This document shows positions 1-7,615 of a DNA stretch of 64,000 nt, in pieces. The notes below the pieces were generated by a model. That model was not told the DNA's origin and did no database searches. It saw only the letters and a program-made list of their open reading frames with translations. The translations under genes were made by a program, and so were the position numbers. The first letter of the stretch is position 1; every line of letters starts with the position of its first letter. This DNA comes from Nostoc sp. CHAB 5824 (GTDB taxonomy: Bacteria > Cyanobacteriota > Cyanobacteriia > Cyanobacteriales > Nostocaceae), in assembly GCF_020829665.1 (NCBI RefSeq), contig NZ_JAIVFT010000004.1, forward strand, positions 62,001-126,000. The letters run 5' to 3'.

Positions 1-188
1 CTCGGGCTATTTGTACCGAACAAGGTGCTTATTCCAAAGCCTGTGCAAGCGCCTGGGATGAGGTAGAAGAACTTCAAGCAGAAGCTGCTCATCAGAAAGC
101 TGAGGGTATGGTATCAGCCAAAGTCTCTTTTGAAGAATACTGTAAAGAAAACCCAGATGCACCGGAATGCCGAAATTATCATCCGTAA
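1..188 (+). CDS. cp12: CP12 family Calvin-cycle regulator, C-terminal part (5' end outside window)
   Basis: The frame beginning at base 3 is open from the window edge to TAA at 186-188 and gives about 61 residues. It carries the CP12 layout: an N-terminal Cys pair (ICTEQGAYSKAC), the core AWDEVEELQAEAAHQK, and a C-terminal Cys pair (YCKENPDAPEC) followed by RNYHP. CP12 is a small redox-switched, largely disordered protein that bridges GAPDH and phosphoribulokinase and switches off the Calvin cycle in the dark. The start codon lies left of the window, so N-terminal length and any extra domain are unknown. The core motif and both Cys pairs make the family call strong. Confidence 0.88.
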   Translation, partial: RAICTEQGAYSKACASAWDEVEELQAEAAHQKAEGMVSAKVSFEEYCKENPDAPECRNYHP

Positions 189-305
189 TTGAAGTGTGAG
201 GATGAAGAGGACGCAAAGAGCGGGAGATGTGGTGATGCAGGGAAATTATTAAATATGCTCTCCATGTCCCTGCGTTCCCGTGTCTTCTTCTCTAGCTTCC
301 TCAAT

Positions 306-1481
306 TTACCGTTTGGCAACTCGTATCAATAAGAATAGACCTATTCCCAAAAAAAGAAAATTAGGCAACCAAGCGCCCATAAAGGGAGAGAGGACACCTG
401 CTTGCGCGATCGCACCACTAATAAAGAAAATTAAGTAGTATGAAAAAATTACTACGACACTAATCCCAAAGCTGGTACCTCTCCCAGTCCGCTGGGGTAT
501 GCTTCCCATTGCTGCACCTACTAAGCCAAAAACGACACATACAAAGGGTAGGGAGATTTTTTGTTGAATCCGCACTTCAAGTTTACGAATTTTTTGGCGA
601 TCGCCACCGAGAAGTTCTACTTGTAGTTGATCTAGTGCTTCAGAAATATTCATCTCACCATAGTCCCGGCTTTTTTCTGCCAGACTTAATGGCGTGCGGG
701 GTAGTTGCAGTTGTTGGTGTTCAAATCTGACGATGTTGCGATAGGAGCGATCGGCAGCGACAAAATAGATGGTACCGTTATAAAAATCCCAGATATTTTG
801 AGAAGGATTCCACTGGGCAGATTCTGATACCACAATTTGATTCAGGCCTTTTGTTGAGCCGTCTATAATTGTCAAACCTTTCATCCGCTTACCATCAAAT
901 TGGTCTGCGTAAAATAAGCGTGTCAATTTCCTATTCTTAGAGCCATCCGGCTGTGTCACATCCTGGTATTCAGGATAGAAAATATTTTGCTGTTTAAAAG
1001 TTGGTTTATCTGATTTGAGGGCTTTATCCAGAGTCATCCCCGCTTGGTAATTTGCTGCTGGTGCAATTTGTTCGTTAAATACAAATGTCATTCCTGTGAC
1101 CACAAGACTCAACATCACAGCAGTTAGCACTATGCGATAGACACTCACCCCACAACCACGCAGGGCAATTAGTTCGCTCTCGCTAGAAAGACGACTGTAA
1201 GTCATCAAAGTAGCCAGCAGCGTAGACATGGGGAAGGCTAAAACGATAAAGTTGGGAAACTTTAACAAAAAAACCTGAATGGCAATATCTATGGGTAGCC
1301 CAGATTCTACAATTTTTCTGACTAAATCAAATACAGCATCAATGGTGACGCCAATTGATGAAAAAGCTCCGACACCAAAGAAAAACGGCGCTAACAATTC
1401 GCTGGCAAGATAACGATCCATGATCGTAAAAGGCAGCAGCGAATGCAGGTTGTAGAAAGACGTAAGCTTCTTTGATATCAT
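306..1481 (-). CDS. LptF/LptG (YjgP/YjgQ) family permease of lipopolysaccharide export
   Basis: About 390 residues with the LptF/G layout: N-terminal membrane segments (from MDRYLASELLAPFFFG through FPNFIVLAFPMSTLLATLM to VLTAVMLSLVVTG), a large periplasmic middle, and three C-terminal helices ending FLGIGLFLLIRVAKR. The conserved start-of-domain DRY and the SRLSSESELIALR stretch are visible. It should form the inner-membrane part of the ABC exporter moving LPS to the outer membrane. Upstream on the same strand lie lptB and lptA, so the three form a cluster in the order lptA, lptB, permease. Start chosen at the ATG at 1481; an in-frame ATG at 1421 (MDRYL) is an alternative with no clear ribosome site. 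I cannot tell LptF from LptG; many cyanobacteria seem to have a single such gene. Confidence 0.88.
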   Translation of the reverse strand: MISKKLTSFYNLHSLLPFTIMDRYLASELLAPFFFGVGAFSSIGVTIDAVFDLVRKIVESGLPIDIAIQVFLLKFPNFIVLAFPMSTLLATLMTYSRLSSESELIALRGCGVSVYRIVLTAVMLSLVVTGMTFVFNEQIAPAANYQAGMTLDKALKSDKPTFKQQNIFYPEYQDVTQPDGSKNRKLTRLFYADQFDGKRMKGLTIIDGSTKGLNQIVVSESAQWNPSQNIWDFYNGTIYFVAADRSYRNIVRFEHQQLQLPRTPLSLAEKSRDYGEMNISEALDQLQVELLGGDRQKIRKLEVRIQQKISLPFVCVVFGLVGAAMGSIPQRTGRGTSFGISVVVIFSYYLIFFISGAIAQAGVLSPFMGAWLPNFLFLGIGLFLLIRVAKR

Positions 1482-1642
1482 AAGCAACTTGAAAAGTTAA
1501 ATATTGGCAACCCTGGCAAAACAAAGCATATTTACTGTATTTAGTATCAAAAATTAAGTTTAAATACCTGAAAATTAATTGATAAATTCATGTTTAAAAA
1601 TTAAAAATAGCCTTTGAAATTATTAACTAAATAATTATTAAT

Positions 1643-2371
1643 TTAAGCTTGAAAATTATCCCCTAAATAATATTGCCGCACGAGGGGGTTGCTGTAGAGT
1701 TCGTCAGCAGCGCCAAAAGCGAGAATTTGTCCCTCGCGCATGATATAGGCGCGATCGGTGATGGCTAGGGTTTCGCGAACATTATGATCTGTAATTAAGA
1801 TTCCCATACCGCGATCGCGCAGTTGTGCGACAATTTGCTGAATTTCTGAGACTGCGATCGGATCAACTCCCGCAAATGGTTCATCCAAAAGTAAAAATTT
1901 TGGCCCTTCTTGTCCAGCAGCTAAAGACCTTGCTAATTCCGTCCGCCGTCGCTCACCACCAGAAAGTTGAATTCCTTTGCTATTGGCTAATTTTTCCAAT
2001 CGAAACTCCCGCAGTAAAGTTGTGAGTCGCCTTGCCCATTCCCATCGTGGCACATTAGTTTGCTCAAGCACCAACAGAATATTATCCTGTACCGAGAGTT
2101 GGCGAAAAATACTTGGTTCTTGTGCGAGATAGCCAATACCCAGTCGCGCCCTTTTGTGCATTGGCATTCCCGTAACGTCCAGATTACCTAGCCAAACTTT
2201 TCCTTGATTGGGCTTTTCTAAACCTGTGGCAATGTAAAATGTCGTTGTTTTACCAGCCCCATTGGGGCCTAGTAAACCAACGATTTCGCCCTGAGCAACA
2301 GAAAGATTGACACGATTAACAATTACTCGTTTACCGTAAGATTTGTGAATATTCTCTAAAACAATTTTCAC
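1643..2371 (-). CDS. lptB: LPS export ABC transporter ATP-binding protein LptB
   Basis: 242-residue ABC ATPase of normal LptB length. Visible motifs are Walker A GPNGAGKTT near residue 35, a Q-loop in YLAQEPSIFRQLSV, signature LSGGERRR, Walker B FLLLDEPFAGVDP and the H-loop LITDHNVRETL. The RQLSVQDNILLVLE stretch and the IMREGQILAFG end are typical of LptB rather than of importer ATPases. It powers extraction of LPS from the inner membrane together with LptF/G. It lies 30 bp downstream of lptA and about 160 bp upstream of the LptF/G-type permease, all leftward, which supports one transcription unit. Confidence 0.93.
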   Translation of the reverse strand: MKIVLENIHKSYGKRVIVNRVNLSVAQGEIVGLLGPNGAGKTTTFYIATGLEKPNQGKVWLGNLDVTGMPMHKRARLGIGYLAQEPSIFRQLSVQDNILLVLEQTNVPRWEWARRLTTLLREFRLEKLANSKGIQLSGGERRRTELARSLAAGQEGPKFLLLDEPFAGVDPIAVSEIQQIVAQLRDRGMGILITDHNVRETLAITDRAYIMREGQILAFGAADELYSNPLVRQYYLGDNFQA

Positions 2372-2401
2372 GCTGGAGCCGCCCTTTCTTGGTGGTAAAT
2401 G

Positions 2402-2899
2402 CTAATTAGAAGGCTTCAAAAGTGGTGTCCGTGGAGCAGGTGTTGCAGTTTGTCCATCATTATTTGATTCCTCGATCATGTAGATAGACTCTACCTGACG
2501 GTTGGATTGGGGTAAGGCGACAAATCGCCCTTCATCAATTAAATAAGTTACCTTCTCTGCCCGGATACTGTTACCGCCCTGTTGCAAAATATAGACGTTA
2601 CCACTGAAATCAATTCGGCGTTCCTTACTAAAGTACTGTGCTTGGGCAGATGTTGCCTGAAGCTGGCGAGCAGGATACAACATTTGCACATTACCGCGAG
2701 CGGTGATTACTTGATTTTTCGCGTCATATTCTTGCACATCAGCGCGGATAGTGAGGGGGCGATTGTCTCTAGATGTTTGTGCAGTAGCGGTTTGCACTTG
2801 GGTAGGGAAGGCAAAAGCGCCCAAGAGTGCAACTGGCAGCATTAAAGCTAATCCAAAACGACGGATCTGGGATATAGGCAATTGATAGCAGGGCATCAT
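2402..2899 (-). CDS. lptA: LptA/OstA-like periplasmic LPS transport protein
   Basis: 165 residues. The N-terminus looks like a signal peptide (RRFGLALMLPVALLGAFAFP, ending near the Ala-rich QTATAQ). It is followed by an OstA-type beta domain: RPLTIRADVQEYDAKNQVITARG, VQMLYPARQLQATSAQAQYF, RRIDFSGNVYIL, GNSIRAEKVTYLIDEGRFVAL. LptA-type proteins bridge inner and outer membrane to carry LPS. It is the first gene of the leftward lpt cluster. Two adjacent ATGs (2899 and 2896) are possible starts. Confidence 0.85.
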   Translation of the reverse strand: MMPCYQLPISQIRRFGLALMLPVALLGAFAFPTQVQTATAQTSRDNRPLTIRADVQEYDAKNQVITARGNVQMLYPARQLQATSAQAQYFSKERRIDFSGNVYILQQGGNSIRAEKVTYLIDEGRFVALPQSNRQVESIYMIEESNNDGQTATPAPRTPLLKPSN

Positions 2900-3068
2900 A
2901 GCAATTGGGGATTCAGGATTTCAGCTTGCATTCTAATTATCTCAAGTACTTTATCCAGATATGAAATATACAATCTGGAGTGATTTCCGATAACTACTGG
3001 CTGAAATAGTGACGCTACCCCCAACCTCAAGGTTTCAGGTAATTGGCATGAAATGCACTACAGCTTAA

Positions 3069-3187
3069 TAGACCTCTTGCAAAACTATTTTTGCACTCTT
3101 GGGGAAAAGGATGCATGTTTTAGGATGCATGGTAATTCTATTGCCGCTTTACCCCTTACTCTTTTTCCCACTTCTGCAAGAAGTCCA
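3069..3187 (+). repeat. MITE-like dispersed element, copy 1
   Basis: 119 bp bounded by imperfect 13-bp terminal inverted repeats (TAGACCTCTTGCA at the left, TGCAAGAAGTCCA at the right). Just inside the left end is a short palindrome, TGCAAAACTATTTTTGCA. The same arrangement recurs at 61050-61174 (inverted) and 63210-63327. There is no coding capacity. It occupies the gap between lptA (2899) and the DUF309 gene (3382); I see no other feature in the rest of that 482-bp gap. Confidence 0.7.
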
Positions 3188-3381
3188 ATATATTAGAACT
3201 CGGAACTTCAAGCTAAGAACTCCAAACTCCCCTCTGTCTTTCAAAGAGGGGTTGGGGGAAGAGGTTCTTCCAGGATTACTGAATTAGTGTTCTAAACAAG
3301 GTGTAAGGAAATACGGTTGGGTTAAGACAATTAACCTAGCATCAACCTACGTAGAGACAGGAAATTTCGCGTTTCTACACA

Positions 3382-3774
3382 CTAATCAGTCGTTAGCACA
3401 ATTCTAGGCAAAGATAAGACTTGATTTTCACCCAGTTCGCTAGATGTAATCTTGTCTGGCCCCATTTGTTGTAATGTCGTCAACAATACTGCACTCTGAC
3501 TCAATAGCTCATCTACGTCAACGCCACCGAAACTAGATGGGTAACGGCGTAGGCGATTGCTGCCTTCTCCCAGTAGAATTACTGCACCTCGCCAGTTCCG
3601 GTTCTCCAAATGATACAGCGCCACAGAAATTTGGAGAATACCTTGATAAAAAGTTTTTTCCGGTTCGCCAGCTTCAATCCACAAAGCCTCTAAAGTGTCA
3701 TGACAGGCGTAAAACTGACCAGAATTGAACTGTTCTACGCCTTGCCAAAACTCTTGGGGGATGGTTTCGCTCAT
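3382..3774 (-). CDS. DUF309 domain protein
   Basis: 130 residues containing the DUF309 core: FWQGVEQFNSGQFYACHDTLEALW, then EKTFYQGILQISVALYHLENRNWRGAVILLGEG and a helical end. Family members are small helical proteins with a conserved HDxxE motif (HDTLE here); the biochemical function is unknown. Its ATG overlaps the TGA of the upstream ftrC by 4 bp, which predicts translational coupling. Confidence 0.85.
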   Translation of the reverse strand: MSETIPQEFWQGVEQFNSGQFYACHDTLEALWIEAGEPEKTFYQGILQISVALYHLENRNWRGAVILLGEGSNRLRRYPSSFGGVDVDELLSQSAVLLTTLQQMGPDKITSSELGENQVLSLPRIVLTTD

Positions 3775-4145
3775 CCCATGCTGTCTCGTACTTCTTTAAT
3801 TGTTTCAAGGGAGATTTCTTGTTTTTCTCCAGCAAACTCGTTGTCAGGGGTGAGAAACAACATGCAATGGCACTCTTTGCGTTCTCTCATTGGCACACAG
3901 GGACAGTTCCAATATGTGGCGTGAACTTCAGCTTCTTTATCTTCGTAATGGCGACAGGGACATAAAGGCGCACCTAGTTCGTCTTTATGTTTGGCTAGTC
4001 CTTCAATCACAACTGCGGTAACAGAAGGTTCAGAACAGAAGTATGTTCCAGTACGCTTGGCGTATTGTTCGGAAAAATGCCGCATTGCCTCTAGGCTTTT
4101 ATCGCTGGATTTTGTGTTATGTTCTGATGTGATCATGTCGCTCAT
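3771..4145 (-). CDS. ftrC: Ferredoxin:thioredoxin reductase, catalytic subunit
   Basis: 124 residues with the three paired-Cys motifs of FTR: CPC at 62-64 (in LCPCRHYED), CPC at 81-83 and CHC at 92-94 (CHCMLF). By family knowledge C62, C81, C83 and C92 hold the 4Fe-4S cluster and C64/C94 form the redox-active disulfide that reduces thioredoxin with electrons from ferredoxin. The normal partners, the variable subunit and ferredoxin, are encoded elsewhere; a petF lies at 33.5 kb. It overlaps the downstream DUF309 start by 4 bp, so the two are co-transcribed. All cluster and disulfide residues are present. Confidence 0.95.
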   Translation of the reverse strand: MSDMITSEHNTKSSDKSLEAMRHFSEQYAKRTGTYFCSEPSVTAVVIEGLAKHKDELGAPLCPCRHYEDKEAEVHATYWNCPCVPMRERKECHCMLFLTPDNEFAGEKQEISLETIKEVRDSMG

Positions 4146-4343
4146 AATTTAAATATTTCTTTGCATTGTACCTCAGCCTCACTAGAGGATTACTGGGTGT
4201 ATTTCCCCAACCTCACCTGCTAAAATTGTTTTACCTTTGCTCAAAGGCTGATATGTCCGGTGTGCTGGGATCAGAGAAAATCTCAGAAATTGCAGAAGCT
4301 TAACTTGTCAGCAGTCTTTTAGAATTATAAAATTTGAATTGAT

Positions 4344-5528
4344 TTATGAATGTAATGTTTTTTGCAGTTGGGATTGCAGTGGGCGATTGCTTTGCAAAAT
4401 TATACCAGGGCGTTCCCAATTAATTACCTCTTGTTCTGCTGGTGAGGAAATATTTGGCCATAAAACCCAGCGGCTGCCTTGAGGAAGAGTGGCAAGGCTC
4501 ATGGGGTTTTGAGTCAGCCAAATCAAAGGGTAGCTTTTAGGAACTACTGAAGTGGTATCTTCTAATGCTCTGGTTGCTGCTAAGGTTTCTAAAACAAAGC
4601 GTAGACCTTCGGGCTTGCCGTAGGCATCGCCTTTAATTAAACTTGTTGATGCTGTCCATAGTTGCACCTGTAATTGCTGTTGCTGTGCGTAAAAATACAG
4701 CGATGCTGCGGCAATTACTGCTTGTTCAAAGTTTTCTTCTTCCCAATTGCTAGCACTATCAAGGGCAATAACTATTTCTTGTCCACCTGTCACCATTTCC
4801 AACTCCCGCACCCTTAATTCCCCATAACGAGCGCTAGTCCGCCAGTGAATTAGACGCGTGGGATCTCCAATGCGGTAGGGACGGAGCGATCGCACCAGCC
4901 CCGTTGTCGCTGTCTGCAAGGGTTTACCACGAGGATCGCCCCTTTTGCTCTCTTCTTGTCCCATTTCGTCTACTAAGGGGCAGGTAGCCAAGGGTAACAC
5001 TGTGGGATAGACGATCGCTGTGGCAGCACAATCACGCTGACGGCGACACCAAAATAATCCTAAAGGCGCACCAGAACCCAGTTCGACTGTGTGCCAGCGA
5101 TAAACGCCCCGGTGCTGGGTAGGGTGGTAATATACCCAACGGTAACTACCTTGGCTAGGAATTGTCTCGATTGCCTTTTGTACTGGTTTTCCTAAGACGA
5201 AGGGTAGTATATCCTCAATTTGCAATAAGCTTACAGGCTGCTGTGTCTGATTGCAGATTTCTAATTCCACTGTTAGATCATGACCTGCGGACACAGGCTG
5301 AATGGGATGGCGTGTGATAGATAGACCTGTGAGCGATCGCGGCGGTAAGATGGCTGCTACACCCAAAAGGGCAAAACTAATGCCGCTAATAGCGTATAGC
5401 CAACCAGCCATCGTATTGATACCTGCGCCAAAAAAACAAATAGCCGTTGCTGCTAGTACCCAACCGCCGTATGCAGGGGCACTGGCGCGGGTTTCTAACC
5501 AATTAGTGATGGGTTTGATGATTTTCAT
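4344..5528 (-). CDS. DUF58 domain protein, membrane-anchored
   Basis: 394 residues. Two hydrophobic segments near the N-terminus (about 20-38 and 42-62) are followed by a beta-rich region and the DUF58 signature RPYRIGDPTRLIHWRTSARYG about midway. The C-terminal half resembles a von Willebrand-A-like fold (IVIALDSAS). DUF58 proteins often sit beside MoxR AAA+ ATPases; no such neighbour lies in the window. The gene stands alone between ftrC and a ParD-like antitoxin. Function unknown. Confidence 0.82.
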   Translation of the reverse strand: MKIIKPITNWLETRASAPAYGGWVLAATAICFFGAGINTMAGWLYAISGISFALLGVAAILPPRSLTGLSITRHPIQPVSAGHDLTVELEICNQTQQPVSLLQIEDILPFVLGKPVQKAIETIPSQGSYRWVYYHPTQHRGVYRWHTVELGSGAPLGLFWCRRQRDCAATAIVYPTVLPLATCPLVDEMGQEESKRGDPRGKPLQTATTGLVRSLRPYRIGDPTRLIHWRTSARYGELRVRELEMVTGGQEIVIALDSASNWEEENFEQAVIAAASLYFYAQQQQLQVQLWTASTSLIKGDAYGKPEGLRFVLETLAATRALEDTTSVVPKSYPLIWLTQNPMSLATLPQGSRWVLWPNISSPAEQEVINWERPGIILQSNRPLQSQLQKTLHS

Positions 5529-5591
5529 GTTTCTTTTTTAACCCAATACCACCCGAAATTCACAGTGTCTCAGGGGTTGCGCCTGATGTCC

Positions 5592-5837
5592 TTATCGAAA
5601 CCGCTCTATAATTTGATTTACGAATGTCTCCCCATCTATAGGTGGCGTTTGGTCTGAAGCTAAAATCGCGGCATTAATTTTTTCTCGCACAGCCTCCATC
5701 GATTCAGCATCGGCGTGATCGTATTCATCAAGCAACCGTAAGACGATTTCAAGGGCTTCTTCTGCGGAGCTATATTTCCCAGCCTGGAGGTTGGTTTGAA
5801 TAAAGCGTTCGCGATCGGGTGTGAGACTGATGCTCAT
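5592..5837 (-). CDS. ParD-like/CopG-type antitoxin, apparently without toxin
   Basis: 81 residues. It begins MSISLTPDRERFIQTNLQAGKYSSAEEALEIVLRLLDE, the ribbon-helix-helix pattern of ParD/CC2985-type antitoxins, followed by an acidic helical tail of the kind that wraps a ParE toxin. No ParE-like reading frame follows; the next leftward gene is the DUF58 protein 63 bp on. It may be an orphan antitoxin, or it may regulate itself or other genes. Confidence 0.75.
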   Translation of the reverse strand: MSISLTPDRERFIQTNLQAGKYSSAEEALEIVLRLLDEYDHADAESMEAVREKINAAILASDQTPPIDGETFVNQIIERFR

Positions 5838-5879
5838 AGAAAACCTCTATTCAGATTTTTTGATTATTGCGAGTTGCTG

Positions 5880-6467
5880 TCAAACTTTACGCTGTAACCA
5901 AGCAAAGACTTCATTAACAGAAAGCATCAAATTCAAATCTTCTAACACTGGTAATATATCTTGTCCTGCTAACAAATCTGGTAAAGAATTAGGCTGATAA
6001 ACTAAAATACAGCGTTCACTTGGATCAATCAACCATCCTAGCTGACTGCCATTTCTCAAGCAGTGTAAAATATTGCCAGTTACTTTCGTTTGACTTTGAG
6101 CAGGAGAAAGAATTTCGATGACCCAAGCCGGTGCAAAATCAATACCGCTGCTAATAATTTCACCGCTCTCATCCAATGGTATTTGATTGCTAGAGATAAT
6201 AACCACATCAGGAACTACTGAACGATTACCGCAGGTACAGCGCAATTCAGGAAAGGCTTCGTAGTTACTGCCCAACGTATCAATGACTGCAACTAAACGT
6301 TTTTGCAATAAACTGTGTTTAGCCCCTCCCATAGGTTTCTGAATTACTTCTTTGTTAATATATTCCCAAGCTGGTGACTCTTCAATGTATGGAAGTTTTA
6401 AGAACTCTTCTAGAGTCGTGCTTTCTGGAACTGTAATTTTTCCTTGCGTCAACCCAATGTTTTTCAT
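5880..6467 (-). CDS. Uma2 family (DUF820) putative restriction endonuclease-like protein
   Basis: 195 residues, the usual size for this family, which is strongly expanded in cyanobacteria. The PD-(D/E)XK-like core is visible: VPDVVII, then PAWVIEILSPAQSQTKV, then a GWLIDPSERCILVY strand. Members are predicted nucleases of unknown target, often mobile. A truncated relative lies at 36965-37366. No partner gene is evident. Confidence 0.82.
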   Translation of the reverse strand: MKNIGLTQGKITVPESTTLEEFLKLPYIEESPAWEYINKEVIQKPMGGAKHSLLQKRLVAVIDTLGSNYEAFPELRCTCGNRSVVPDVVIISSNQIPLDESGEIISSGIDFAPAWVIEILSPAQSQTKVTGNILHCLRNGSQLGWLIDPSERCILVYQPNSLPDLLAGQDILPVLEDLNLMLSVNEVFAWLQRKV

Positions 6468-6664
6468 AATGTGGAGTCACTTAAGAATTGTATCCACAAC
6501 TTAACAATTTATCTGTATTTCGGTGACTTGCATCTATAAATTTATAATTGTATATGATTAAATTATGCAATGTAGGTAGAAGGTAAAAATATGACAATTA
6601 CTACCAATTTAAAAAACTCTATGAAACCGATGAGAATTTATGGTTATAAGAAACTATTGAATTA

Positions 6665-6775
6665 TTAAAACAAAATTTCATCTGTCAAAACCAACGTTGC
6701 ATCTGCTAAATCCATTGGGCGATCGCGGTATTGTTCCATCAGCGCCAACAAACGGCTGTAATCACTCTCCTAAAT
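6665..6775 (-). pseudogene. VapC-like PIN toxin, internal fragment
   Basis: Read leftward, this stretch encodes ESDYSRLLALMEQYRDRP followed by MDLADATLVLTDEILF and a stop. The DLADATLV part is a PIN-domain motif and is nearly identical to the fragment at 31897-32052. The N-terminal half is missing (an in-frame TAG precedes it), and the C-terminal part with the final catalytic Asp is lost. It lies downstream of an intact DUF2281 antitoxin, so it is the wreck of that antitoxin's partner. Confidence 0.6.
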
Positions 6776-6832
6776 TTCGTAAACGGTACAGGATCATAGT
6801 AGCCCTTGTTGCCGATACTTGTTAACTAAGAG

Positions 6833-7051
6833 CTACTGATAGTTGCTAACTGCTTCAGGTGGAGATACGTCTAGGGAATCCACAGCCTCAAACCATTGTG
6901 GCCATTTTCCCACAAGCGTTTCATCAGGCTGAGTGTCAGCAATTTTAACTTGATGTTTGTGGATAACAAAATCAATGAAATCGGTCATTTCTTGCAGGAG
7001 TGATTCGGAAAGTTGCTGCAATTTTGCGATGGTAATTTCACGAATAGTCAT
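6833..7051 (-). CDS. DUF2281 family antitoxin
   Basis: 72 residues: MTIREITIAKLQQLSESLLQ, then EMTDFIDFVIHKHQVK, then a DETLVGKWPQWFE tail. This matches the DUF2281 pattern, small antitoxins usually paired with VapC PIN toxins in cyanobacteria. The toxin downstream is reduced to a fragment (6665-6775). Two damaged paralogues lie at 29746-29987 and 31770-31896. This copy keeps a clean ATG and frame, so it may still be expressed. Confidence 0.72.
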   Translation of the reverse strand: MTIREITIAKLQQLSESLLQEMTDFIDFVIHKHQVKIADTQPDETLVGKWPQWFEAVDSLDVSPPEAVSNYQ

Positions 7052-7116
7052 GAGAATTGCCTTTTTCAGTCCTCTTCATTTTTACTCAGAAATTTGACTC
7101 AATGCATGGCAAGGGT

Positions 7117-7228
7117 GACGCCGATAGCGTAGCGTTAGCGACGCAGGAGCGTCATAGCCTGTCGTAGACATCGCTTTCTGTAAGAATCCCTGCTGACTAG
7201 CGATGTCTACAAAAAGCTCGCCTACGCG
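7117..7228. repeat. Dispersed Nostoc-type palindromic repeat
   Basis: A run of short related palindromic words (GATAGCGTAGCGTTAGCGA, GACATCGCT, GATGTCTAC, GCCTACGCG). Similar blocks occur at 9214-9278, 13999-14050, 18061-18148, 34183-34293 and 53114-53236. Non-coding. Confidence 0.6.
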
Positions 7229-7346
7229 TTAAATCTCTCGATGAAATGCTCTAATAGCTTCTCCAGCATCAGTCTTAGCCATCAAAATGTAGCGTCTCAG
7301 TAAATCCAAATTGAGGTTATTGAGTCCGGGCAGTTGGATGAGATCG
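7229..7346 (-). pseudogene. Short coding remnant, unidentified
   Basis: Leftward reading gives about 38 codons ending at TAA (7229-7231): DLIQLPGLNNLNLDLLRRY, then ILMAKTDAGEAIRAFHREI. The composition looks protein-coding, but there is no start and the right end merges into the 76-bp duplicated block at 7345-7420. It is probably the 3' end of a decayed gene; I do not recognise the family. Confidence 0.3.
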
Positions 7347-7420
7347 CAGATCGGTCAAGCAAGCATCCTTGTCTGGTTCCATCTATAACTTTGTAAGAGC
7401 CAAGATAAGTGTATATTATT
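7345..7420 (-). repeat. 76-bp block duplicated at 31597-31672 (inverted)
   Basis: The stretch from CGCAGATCGG to GTGTATATTATT is the reverse complement of 31597-31672 with only a few differences; a shorter, more diverged copy lies at 30741-30795. At 7 kb and 31 kb it precedes a DUF2281 antitoxin, and at 31 kb also a DUF433 antitoxin, so it looks like an ancestral TA promoter or flank. The remainder of the gap up to 7616 holds no gene that I can see. Confidence 0.65.
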
Positions 7421-7615
7421 ACAGCAATTTTCAGGTAAATAGACCACAGTGGTTGAACCAACCTGGCGGTTGCTATATTTAGTGATTCGGATGCTCATTC
7501 CGACGCTCGATTACTCGCTACTGCAACGCTAGCGCCACCCACCTTATATCCCGCCACTGACCTGAGTACAGGTCAATGGAGGATTATATAGCAAATCATT
7601 TAAATACCGATTAAC

